A stretch of DNA of 64,000 nucleotides. It comes from Blepharisma stoltei (Eukaryota > Ciliophora > Heterotrichea > Heterotrichida > Blepharismidae). Below the pieces are notes generated by a model. The model was not told where the DNA came from, did not search any database, and saw only the letters and a list, made by a program, of their open reading frames with translations. The DNA is taken from the NCBI GenBank assembly GCA_914767885.1, contig CAJZBQ010000020.1, positions 186,001 to 250,000 on the forward strand. Reading direction: 5' to 3'. Below are positions 29,919-38,704 of this stretch, piece after piece; the stretch's first letter is position 1; each line of letters begins with the position of its first letter. Made by a program: the position numbers and the translations under genes.

Positions 29919-32335
29919 ATGGTTGGCATACAAATTTTCTTCTGAGTCCTACGTTCCGTTTCCGCACTGGAAACTTTAGGTCTAGACATTAACTTTTGGC
30001 CAGTTGGAATCCAATACTTCGGTGCGGAAATGGGATATGGTGCTGTAGCTAAACAAGACATTGAAAAGGGGACACCCTCAATGATAATTCCTATTGACCT
30101 TGTAATCAACTCAGCTGATCCTTTTCCTCTTTCTCCATACCTCAATCACCTGGCATCAGAAGCGCTCTTGGCTTATAGACTTCTCTGGGACAGATTTTCT
30201 GAGTCACCCGCAAAACAATTTTCCAAAAAATGGACTGAAATCCTTCCTAACTCAATCCCTATATAAAAGAAGACTTTCTTTATAATTTTTATAGGGCTTT
30301 TCTGTAGTTTTTATAATGTAAAATTGCATAAATTATAATAAATAATCATTAATAATATAATTTAATCTAAAATAATGATTAATTTTATCATAATTATTGG
30401 AGGACGAGCAAGGAATATAATGTTTTATCGATTTGGAACACCACTGAACGTTCGTGGATGGATGAATACTCATTAAAATTTCTTGAATATAACCATTCGT
30501 TTAAGCCCTATGAAGAGTTCCTTAAAGCCAAATCTTCTATAGAAAAACTTGATTGGGTCCCTCAAGAACTCTTAGATTATAGATGGTTTCAATGGGGATA
30601 CGCAGCCGTGCTATCAAGAACTTGGTCATACCCAGCTGCTTACATTAAGCAGGCCCGTGGTGAAGAGGTAAAACCAGAAGATTTTGCAATAAGAACAACT
30701 GGAATGTACCCAGTGGCAGAAAATGTAAACCATTGCACAGTGCCTTCCAAACACAGAAAGCCCTCAATTCAATTATCAATGACTATGAAAGACAAATGGG
30801 CTGCGGTTATGGCTCAAACCTGAAACTTAAATTACAGGTCTTGGCTTTCTCACCTATTGGTGACGCAGTTACCAAAGGTCTCCTATGAGACTCACAATCT
30901 TTGCGAAGATGCAGGGAGAATTTGCCTGAGTTTGAATAATGACTCACCTGGCAAGCTAAAGGCTTGAACACCATCTTTCCTCTTCTTCACAGCCTGACCT
31001 CATGAAAGCTATGGATTTCTGCGGTTAAAAGAAGGCTGTTCGATAAAAAATGGGATTTATGGACGACTCTCGGCAAAAGAAAAATTTCAAAGTCTGGGGC
31101 ATAACTCACAGTTTCACGTAGTAAGTTACCCGAATGGTCTTGGCATTGCCTGTAGACACCATTGGGTTTTCCCTTTCCAACTCTAACCCAGCTTCTTCCT
31201 CGAGGTAAAATTTAATCCTGAAGCAGACCAGAATTGTTAGCCTAGAATAGCCTCCGTTTCTGGGTTAGCAAAATTTGCTGGGTATGCTCGAGGCTGTATT
31301 GCTGGCCAAGCCGACACGTAATTTTGTTTTATAGCTCAAACCAATTTTAAGAAAGGACAAGAGTTCTGCATTGAGTATGATGAAGACCCTAATAATGGAA
31401 TGCTTTTTAAATACGGATTTGTCGTCGAAAAAAATTATTTGGAAGAGTTTTTCATTGAAAAGAAGACTAAAAATTGCAATGAGAAAGTCATAGAAGGAGG
31501 AATCTGCCAATGGGCATTGAAATCGTATGAGCTAAATCCAAGGCTTTTAGAATACCTTTCAAAAGGGAAAGGAAAGGAAGAAGGGCTGAAAAGCTATATT
31601 TCTGAAGTAAAAAACATCTTGAAAAATAGCAAATACAGCATTAGAGAGCTAAATCCCTTCCCTTTAAATTGTAGGCAAAATTTTCAATTTTTGTTTTTTT
31701 TGGGCTCTTTAAATTGGAACAAATTCTTTTGTCAATAGGAATTTTTTTTTATTTTTATAAATGACTAATTTTTAAATTTATTTTTAAAAAAATAAAGGGA
31801 AAGTGGGAGTAAGAAGAAAGAACTCAGCAGCAGAAATGTTGAGGGAAAAATTTGCGATAACTTATGGTGTTGGGCAGAGACTGCTTTTGCAGGAGCATGT
31901 AAAGTTTGCAATGAGGGATCTACTAAAAAATTACTCACTCCCCCCATCAGTAAGTGAACAAAACCATTAGAAAATCGCTATTTTTTGCTCAAAAACCCAC
32001 CCTCCGTGAGTGAAACAAAAATTTTTTTAATAGAAAAATATTTTATGAAAAAAAAATTGATATATAAGTGATAATTATTATAATGAAATCTAGGGCTACT
32101 TCTGTTTAATTTAAAACAAATTGTGTGTTTTTTTAAAATATAAATTTTATAAATTAAATTAATATTTGCTTTCCAATTTTTATAGAAGTGTGAGATTTTT
32201 TAAATTTCGAAAAAAAAAATTTATAAAACATTTATATATAAATTTTAAAAAAAAAAAGTAACCCCTCTCCGTGAGTGAATAAAAAATTTTGTTACGGAGG
32301 GGGGGGAGCCAGAGAAACTGAAGCTAATAAACTAA
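29919..32335 (+). CDS. SET-domain lysine methyltransferase (RuBisCO LSMT/SETD3-like), split by four insertions
   Basis: Start ATG 29919; MVGIQIFFW (Trp from TGA). SET pieces: GAEMGYGAVAKQDIEKGTPS (start of SET), YNVLSIWNTTERSWMDEYSL (insert), MYPVAENVNHCTVPSKHRKP (NHC-type core), GQEFCIEYDEDPNNGMLFKY, then GFV (catalytic Tyr region), followed by the LSMT substrate-binding helices (FAITYGVGQRLLLQEHVKFA). Four insertions must be removed: a 131-bp IES, a SINE, a small MITE-like element and a family-1 MITE; each leaves the frame intact. The end is KLKLIN TAA at 32333-32335. It transfers methyl groups from SAM to protein lysine or histidine; the target is unknown. Confidence 0.82.
30262..30392. 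other. IES (about 131 bp, TA-bound)
   Basis: TA at 30260-30261 and 30391-30392. Joining them yields PNSIPNYWRTSKEYNVLSIW in frame; the insert has several stops. Confidence 0.6.
30821..31342 (-). mobile_element. SINE-like element, family 1, copy B, inside the SET gene
   Basis: 522 bp, flanked by ATGGCTCAAACC (30809-30820) and ATAGCTCAAACC (31331-31342). Reverse orientation: its head lies at the right end, with stem CAAAATT/AATTTTG (31269-31275, 31320-31326) and B-box-like CCTCGAGC. The body matches copy A. Removal joins AAVMAQT to NFKKGQEFC. Confidence 0.88.
31653..31809. mobile_element. MITE-like element, second family (157 bp), inside the SET gene
   Basis: TAA at 31650-31652 and 31810-31812; ends ATCCCTTCCCTTTAAATTG and AAAGGGAAAGTGGGAG are roughly inverted. 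Excision joins SIREL to RRKNSAAEMLREK. Confidence 0.75.
31938..32308. mobile_element. MITE family 1, copy 7 (371 bp), near the 3' end of the SET gene
   Basis: TCA at 31935-31937 and CCA at 32309-32311 (one mismatch in the duplication). Typical ends and interior. Removal gives LLKNYSEKLKLIN and the stop. Confidence 0.85.
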
Positions 32336-32637
32336 TCTCAAAATCATTGAAGATTAACTATTTTTCTTCTTTTCCGTAACTTATTTTTTCATCAAATTAA
32401 GAGTAATTTCGAAATATATACCGAGTCCTTCCCATAATATTAAGGGATAGAGCTATCTTCTACCTTATTAAAGCTATTTATTTGTATTTTATATATTAGG
32501 CATTTAGGGAAGATTATTTGAAATGAAAGCAGTTATCTTTGATTTATTTTAGCTACTCAAAACAATATTATAGAAATTTCTTGGTATTTCCATATAAATA
32601 TATATGATAAATCTCTGTCTCCACATCTTTTTTAGAA

Positions 32638-33210
32638 ATGGAGCCAGGAGTTTCCGGTAGCTATTGCACATTTTCAATGTTTCTTCTCTGCAATTTACTT
32701 TTGCTTGCTGTAGGTATAACAGTAGGAACTTTAGCTATCTATATCTGCGCTGATCAAAATGATTTTTCATGATATGATGGACTGTTTGCCCTGCTTGGAT
32801 TTGTGATTGCTTTAACTGCAATCGCAAGTGTGAAGACAAAAGAGTCTCTAAAATGACTCTTTTTTTACATGCTTTTTTTGCTGATTCTGACTCTAATTGT
32901 AGCTGGGTTAACTATAGGGCTGATTTTTTGGCACGATTTCGAGATCAAAATAGGGTTTGAAAACGCCTGGGGGGTCAGAGGAAGTTATATTGGCTCATGC
33001 GGGGTTATGCTATTTTGTGTAATCGTGGGATTTTTCTATAGAAAAAGTCTGATGTCTGCAGTGATCAGAAAAAGTGAAGAAGTAAATTTCTTGGATATTA
33101 AAGGGCCGTTAGTTCCTGCTAGAACTGCAAAGCCACAAGAAATATCAAGAGGATTTCAGCAGAAGAGCCCTAAGAAAGGCAAGCCAGATTCATTATTCGA
33201 AATGAAGTAA
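32638..33210 (+). CDS. four-TM membrane protein (tetraspanin-like topology)
   Basis: ATG 32638. Hydrophobic helices: FSMFLLCNLLLLAVGITVGT, GLFALLGFVIALTAIASV, LFFYMLFLLILTLIVAGLTI, GSYIGSCGVMLFCVIVGFFY. Two in-frame TGA codons fall at helix edges and read as Trp. The tail (60 residues) is basic and cytosolic-looking (QQKSPKKGKPDSLFEMK). No CCG motif of true tetraspanins, so only topology is claimed. Confidence 0.75.
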
Positions 33211-33345
33211 TAAATAACTTAATTTCCATTATAACAGTTACTTTTTAACTGTTCTATAATGATTTATATATATTATTTTTTGTTTTTGAAGCAAAAAATC
33301 TTTAAAGTCTGAAGAATTATGCTATCCTAGGGCTATACAAAAAAA

Positions 33346-33822
33346 TTATTTTTTTGACATTAAAATCTTTTTCTGTTCTGCTTCTATTATTTGGCTCCAT
33401 TTCATTCTGTCTCTTTCTGCCGAATGAATCATTTCAGACATTAGATCTTTAGTAAGCTCACTTGAAATATTAGGAGCTATAGGCCGGCTTGGATAAGTTA
33501 TTTTATCAATTTCACTATTTCAGGAACCAATCCCTTTAAGATGAGTTTCAATGTACTCATTCAGGTTTTGAGTTTCTATAACATATCTATGATATTTCTC
33601 ATTGTATTCTTTGACTCTTTTTCTTGCATATTCTCTAATATAAATTTCTTTTATTTCTTCTGGAATTGATGACGCCCCAGTTTTTTGTGTTTTTTCTTTA
33701 ATTGTTTTTCTTCTTTTCCCTTTTCGCACAGGATTTTTCTCAAAAATTTCGTGCTCAGTTTCATTCCATTTATTAAGCCATACAAAATAATAAGTTCTTT
33801 TCATCATTATAAATCTTTTCAT
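33346..33822 (-). CDS. unknown basic protein (158 aa)
   Basis: MKRFIMMKRTYYFVWLNKWN from 33822; Lys/Arg-rich centre (NPVRKGKRRKTIKEKTQKTG); one TGA read as Trp (KGIGSWNSEIDK); end IIEAEQKKILMSKK. Homeobox- or Myb-like spacing was considered but not convincing. Function unknown. Confidence 0.6.
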
Positions 33823-34253
33823 GCCTCTTTGGATTGCATAAAGCTAAATATTAAGTGACCTCATATTATTCCACCAGCAAAAAATTTTTTTGCCTTTTTG
33901 GGCTGGTTTTAGCATATTCTTTTTTCTTATTTATTTTTGCTTATTTTGGCTAATTTGTTTTGAGTATAAACCCGCACTAAATATTTTTATATCTAGTTTT
34001 GTCTGCTGTCCAAAAGAAATATTGTGGTAAATTTTGAGTCTAAAATAAATCGGTAAATAAAAGTAGATTAAAAAATAGGCAAAAAAGCCTAAAAACATTG
34101 CAAAAATTATGGATTAAATATAAATAGGTCAAAAAAGATAAAAAGTTTTTATGTTGTAGTTGCTGTGAAAATTAACCAATATTAATCACTTTTTGTTGTC
34201 AACTGAACATTGTTTTTAACATCACTGAAGAGGTAATTGAGGTTTCAATCATA
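33823..34253. other. AT-rich intergenic region
   Basis: I see no gene here. Short repeats of AAAAAGCCTAAAAA type only. It lies between the start of one minus-strand gene and the end of the next. Confidence 0.45.
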
Positions 34254-35786
34254 TTAACTATAGTGTTCATATTTCTCTCTCTTCTCTTCTTTAGCCACCG
34301 CTTAGCACGATTCACCAAATGAAACTGAAGAACCTATATAAAGTTTACTCTATTTGCCCTAATCCTCCTAATCTTCCTTCCCAAAATCGCAATTTTTCCT
34401 ACACATTTCGAAACTTGTCTAAGCCATTTTAATGTTGCCATAGCACGCCTTCTTAATTGAATTTTCCTTTTAAGTTTAACCCTTGTAAAAAACTTTGTAT
34501 TTGGAAGGGAGGTTTATTCAAATCTAGCCCCACCGACTGGCCCTTATGGGCGGGTTTTATTAAAATAGCCTAAGTCTTCCTTTGAACTTGCCCAAAGGAC
34601 CGGTCAAGCCTTGACTGACGCAATAGCCAAAATTTTATCGCTCTTCTAGTTTCTCTCAAGTGCTTCAACATCTCCTCTATTTGTCTCATATCGGACATTT
34701 TGAAAAAAAGAAGTTTGATAAGGAAGGGTTTGGTTAATGAATTGGGCGGTAACCATAAAGTAATAATACTAATTAACCCTTATAACATTAGCGCTCCCAA
34801 ACATAGTAAAAATAGCAATTCATGACAGCCTAACCTTAAAGACTTCATTTTTCCTCATCCTCATATCAAGTTTTTTGAATTTCTCTGCAAGCTGTTCTTG
34901 TCGATCTTTCTTCACAGCTTCATAAATGCAGTTTTTTGCTTGTCTTGCTATATCACTTCTTGCCCTCTGCCGTCTTGACATAGATTTTGCTCTTAAAATT
35001 TTTTGGTCAGGAGAATATTTTCGCATGTCTTTATTTTCTTCAATTTTTTTGGTTTCTTTTTCTTAATAAATAAAATGGCATTCGACTCGAGAGAAATTGG
35101 CTCTGCTAATTTTTTTCCCTCATGGAATTTTATTTATGGAGTTTGGTTTTACCTTGAGAGCTCCTGCACCACACCACCAGCAGTTTAACTTTGGGATAGC
35201 CAGAGGAGCTGCTCCTAGTGCATCAAGAGGCTCAGTTTTTACCCTTTACTCCCTCACGGGTGAGAAGTGCAGCTATAAATGATTGCGGCATGCCAAGGAA
35301 TGCTTGCCCATATGTTCGCCATTTAGGGTTACAGGATAGTCCGTGACATAACTACTAGTCCCTTTCAATAGGGAGGGACTCAGGACACCTTAAACATCAA
35401 ATAATAAGTTAATTTTCTTTTTCTTCAAATAATTGTTGCCTTTGTTTTAAGAATTGAGAAATGTCGTGACTTAAATTCGCTTGATCTTGGAATCGAGAAC
35501 TCCTTGAAAATTCAAATGATGGGCCTGACGCATTGGGCGCGTGGTAATATCGTCCTGGACCTAAATGAGAGCTTGTGGAATCAGGTGGGCCTATTTTTTT
35601 GGTGCTTGGTGCAGTTACATATGAACTTCTAGGCCTTATATTAAGATATTGGAACCTTATAGGTGAGCCTACACGAAGAGACGAGTAAGAAGACTTTGTT
35701 GGAGATTTTTCACGAGTTTGGGCAGAGTTTGGGGATAAAGACTTATCGTTGAATTTGGAAATATTGTATTCGTTATACTCGGCCAT
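34254..35786 (-). CDS. cilia-type STPG/SHIPPO-repeat protein, split by two insertions
   Basis: Starts MAEYNEYNISKFNDKSLSPN. Contains a sperm-tail PG-rich type motif, SSHLGPGRYYHAPNASGPSF. At FEEKE a SINE (35065-35425) interrupts; its removal continues TKKIEENKDMRKYSPDQKIL in frame. At VIRV a second insertion (34485-34781) is removed to reach KLKRKIQLRRRAMATLKWLR. A 15-nt intron GTAAACTTTATATAG (34334-34348) joins RANR to VLQFHLVNRAKRWLKK. The C-terminal half is very basic and could bind microtubules or calmodulin. STPG proteins are microtubule inner or axonemal proteins, so a ciliary role is likely. Confidence 0.72.
34485..34781. mobile_element. 297-bp insertion with 9-11 bp direct repeat
   Basis: TTAACCCTT at 34476-34484 and 34773-34781. 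The interior has a GC-richer patch (CCCCACCGACTGGCCC) and, on the minus strand, a 42-codon open frame (MSDMRQIEEMLKHLRETRRA) that is not seen elsewhere here. Probably a truncated SINE. Removal restores the STPG gene frame. Confidence 0.65.
35065..35425 (+). mobile_element. SINE-like element, family 2, inside the STPG gene
   Basis: 361 bp between TTTCTTTTTCTT repeats (35053-35064, 35414-35425). Its first 110 bp (AATAAATAAAATGGCATTCG... to ...AATTTTATTTATGGAG) align with the minus strand of the element at 1972-2407, including the paired stem AAATAAAAT/ATTTTATTT. The apparent stop of the left-hand part of the host gene lies in this element. Confidence 0.82.
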
Positions 35787-35933
35787 GTAATTAAACTTCC
35801 ATAATTACCTATAATGATTGAGAAAAAAGCTGCAGTTCATTTAAATGTAAACCAAGGTAGAATGATTTATAGGGTTTAAATATTATTAATAAATATAATC
35901 AATAAATTAATTAGGACTAAATATATTAAGCCA

Positions 35934-36893
35934 TTAAGGCTCTGTGAGCACAAGCTCTCCATTTTCCAAACTCAGCATTGAAATCAAGAATTCATAATTA
36001 TTTTTCCCTTTCATCAAGAAAACTGCATCATTTAACTCCCCATTTAACAAAATATCGGTATATTTCTATAAAAAATTAATATTAATTTTTGTTTAAAAAT
36101 TTAAACCCCCTTTCAGATATTTTTTTCCCAATTTAAAAGCGGGGATAAGAGAGATTTCAAGCGTATGCTTGAAAATATCTCCAGGTTTATATGCGTCTAA
36201 GCGCATTATTCTAAATATAAAATACTTATTATCAGCCCTTATGTCGATAATATATGGCTTATTGTCAAGCACAATCTGTCCTGAGTCCCCCCCCCCCCTC
36301 CGTGAGCGAACAAAACCATTAGAAAAATCGCCATTTTTTTGACCAAAAAACCCACCCTCCGTGAGTGAACAAAAATATTTTTAATAGAAAAAATTTTAAT
36401 AGAAAAAAATTTTGCTATATAAGTGATAATTAGTATAATGAAATCTAGAGCTAATTCTGTTTAATTTTAAACAAATTGCGTTTTTAAAACATAAATTTTG
36501 CAAATTAAATTAGTATTTGCTTCCCAATTTTTGCAAATTAGGATTTTTTTTAAATTTCGAAAAAAATATTTTTTATAAAATTTATATATAAAAATTTTTT
36601 TAAAAAAAAAAATTAACCCCCCTCCGTGAGTGAACAAAATTTTTTTGTTCGCTCACGGAGGGGGGGGGGGGAGTGAGTAAAAAAGTTGAACCATCATTTG
36701 GGCTTCTATATTTCGGGATTTCTACATCATATTTAGATGTGTTGAAGCCACTGATTTTTCTCATATGATCGCCAGGACCCAAAATATAAGGATATTCACA
36801 TATAGACCTCGCTAATTTTTCTTGTTCGTGTCTTTCTGTTTTCTGTTTTGAGTAATCAAAAATAGATTTCGCCTGCTGTAGCCTTTTAAGCAA
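35934..36893 (-). CDS. STPG-like protein, split by an IES and a MITE; 5' end uncertain
   Basis: The exon around 36675-36893 reads LLKRLQQAKSIFDYSKQKTE and SICEYPYILGPGDHMRKISG, a PG-rich repeat similar to the neighbouring STPG gene. Then a MITE (36285-36673). After it the frame GQIVLDNKPYIIDIRADNKY continues, but one base out of register at the join. Next a 57-bp IES, then KYTDILLNGELNDAVFLMKG and the end LVLTEP. Upstream, the frame stays open past 36893 and a 16-nt intron GTAATATAGCGAGAAG could connect it to an open stretch at 36990-37290. Likely ciliary. Confidence 0.6.
36063..36119. other. short IES (57 bp, TA-bound)
   Basis: ATATTT repeat at 36060-36065 and 36117-36122. Removal joins AFKLGKKY to TDILLNGEL. 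The same length as the IES at 42617-42673. Confidence 0.65.
36285..36673. mobile_element. MITE family 1, copy 8 (389 bp), in a coding sequence
   Basis: TGA at 36282-36284 and 36674-36676; C12 and G11-type ends, and the right end is a perfect hairpin of GTGAGTGAACAAAA with its complement. Confidence 0.9.
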
Positions 36894-36989
36894 TGCATAA
36901 TTTTCAATTGTAATCTTAACGAGATATAATAAAATAGCTACATACGGAAATAATTGTCTCCGACAACCCTTTCTTCTCGCTATATTACA

Positions 36990-37290
36990 TGTGCTCAGTT
37001 TTCTACATGGACTCTATTGCAATGCAAAAAAGAATTACCGCGCATAGGATGATTTGATAGCCTAAGAAAGAAGAGAGACATATAGTTTTTGCTGTCTGAA
37101 GCACGAAGAGAATCACTCTTAGGTGGAGCACGCGCTGGACTAAGGTTCGGGTGAGACAAAAACGCTATCTGTGAAGAATTACTGGCCCTTTTGTGGGTCT
37201 GCAGGAATGCTTGATAGAAAAGATGGCTGCTAAAGTCATAAATTTGGGATTTAATAAGTGGGCTGATGTATGCCTAAATCAACCTGCTGG
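36990..37290 (-). other. possible 5' exon of the STPG-like gene
   Basis: Minus-strand frame open for about 100 codons: QIYDFSSHLFYQAFLQTHKR, then ASNSSQIAFLSHPNLSPARA. Coding-like, but no ATG is placed and the base composition is somewhat GC-rich, so an element remnant cannot be excluded. Confidence 0.4.
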
Positions 37291-37394
37291 AGGAAGAGAA
37301 TAAGTTAAAATCTAAATCATTAGTAGTAATCTGGAACCAGACGATTCTTGCGTTGGCCTCAATTTGAAGGCTTGTTTGGCTCAGGCCTTACTTT

Positions 37395-37437
37395 CCTTTT
37401 AAATTGGAACAAAAAATCCTGTTCCAATTTCAAAGGG
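37395..37437. repeat. 43-bp inverted repeat, second MITE-like family
   Basis: CCTTTTAAATTGGAACA faces TGTTCCAATTTCAAAGG around AAAAATCC. The arms match the ends of the element at 31653-31809 in style. It could be a minimal solo foldback. Confidence 0.6.
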
Positions 37438-37482
37438 GTTTAATGTTGTTTTTAAAAAATATTATATTAAATTTTTCTATAA

Positions 37483-37866
37483 CTCCCCCCCCCCCCTCCG
37501 TGAGCGAACAAAACCATTAGAAAAATCGCCATTTTTTGACCAAAAACCCACCCTCCGTGAGTGAACAAAATTTTTTTAATAGAAAAAATTTTAATGGAAA
37601 AAAATTTTGATATATAAGTGATAATTAGTATAATGAAATCTAGAGCTAATTCTGTTTAATTTTAAACAAATTGCGTTTTAAAACATAAATTTTGCAAATT
37701 AAATTAATATTTGCTTCCCAATTTTTGCAAATTAGGATTTTTTTTTAAATTTCGAAAAAATATTTTTTATAAAATTTATATATAAATTTTTTTTAAAAAA
37801 AAAAAAATTAACCCCCCTCCGTGAGCGAACAAAATTTTTTTGTTCGCTCACGGAGGGGGGGGGGAG
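37483..37866. mobile_element. MITE family 1, copy 9 (384 bp)
   Basis: TAA at 37480-37482 and 37867-37869. Nearly identical to copies 8 and 14, suggesting recent activity. Intergenic. Confidence 0.92.
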
Positions 37867-37999
37867 TAAGAATTTTAATTTATTTTATCAAAAAATTAGT
37901 CGATTCAGCGTAAAAAAATGTTTAAATACTATTTTGACTTGCATTCATTAACTAATTTTTATAAAAATTAGTTTTTTTACCTATAAAATATTCCTACTG

Positions 38000-38083
38000 A
38001 AAAAATTGCTATAATTTAAAAGGAGCAAAGTACCCAAAAATAGAAATTTTACCACAAATTGCTCCAATTTAAAAGGGGGAGCT
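38000..38083. repeat. remnant of second MITE-like family
   Basis: TTGCTATAATTTAAAAGGAGC and GCTCCAATTTAAAAGGGGGA mark a small element next to the 3' end of the CFAP97-like gene. The target duplication is unclear. Confidence 0.4.
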
Positions 38084-38322
38084 AGCTTTGGCAGACTACT
38101 TGACCTTTTCCCTCTTTGAATGTCTGAGAGCTTATTCAGCAGTATTATATTTTCGTTCTCAATTTTTGTGAGTCTTTCTTAATGATAATTACCATCATTC
38201 AGCCTTTTTTGTCGATTATGCAGGTCAAGATTTGAGCGATTCCTTGTTAATCTTTCACTGGCAACTTTTGGGTTCTCAATATCCCAAATTGTTTGCAAAT
38301 TTTTATTTGGTGAAAAGCTCAT
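38084..38322 (-). CDS. CFAP97 (hemingway)-like protein, truncated at its 3' end by a repeat
   Basis: MSFSPNKNLQTIWDIENPKV, then intron GTAATTATCATTAAG (38178-38192, 15 nt), giving RNRSNLDLHNRQKRLNDERL followed by TKIENENIILLNKLSDIQRG. The R-x-R...N..L...I..EN..LL.K pattern is the CFAP97 domain of axoneme-associated proteins. The frame runs into the repeat at 38000-38083 after SSLPKL. The true C-terminus probably lies just beyond. Confidence 0.65.
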
Positions 38323-38337
38323 AAGTTATTATTTTAA

Positions 38338-38672
38338 CTCCCCTCCTTCGTGATGGAAAAAACAGTTTTGTTCGCTTACAAAGGATTAATGCTTTTAAAA
38401 AATTTTTATATATAAATTTTATTTTTATTTTAAATAAAACATTCTAACATAATTAAATTTTTTTTTCTCATTTCTAATTTTTTTCAAGTATAATATATTC
38501 ATTTTCTCTTATGAAAATCCTTATATATAAATCTTTCTATTAAATTAGCTAGAGATTTCATTATAATAATTATCATTTATATATTCAAGAAATTTTTTCT
38601 ATTAAAAAATTTTTTGTTTGCCCAAAAAAATAGGGATTTTTTCAATGGTTTTGTTCGCCCACCTTATGGGAA
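38338..38672. mobile_element. MITE family 1, copy 10 (335 bp, diverged)
   Basis: TAA at 38335-38337 and 38673-38675. Older copy with many substitutions. It sits between the start codons of the CFAP97-like gene and SLY1, 15 and 32 bp from each, so its removal would leave only about 50 bp of shared promoter. Confidence 0.82.
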
Positions 38673-38704
38673 TAAGAAAATTAATTTTCCTACATCATTC
38701 TAAA

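Noticed and set aside
36285-37866. Two similar MITEs 800 bp apart as a CRISPR-like or tandem array
   Set aside because: They are separate transposon copies with their own target duplications and unrelated sequence between them.
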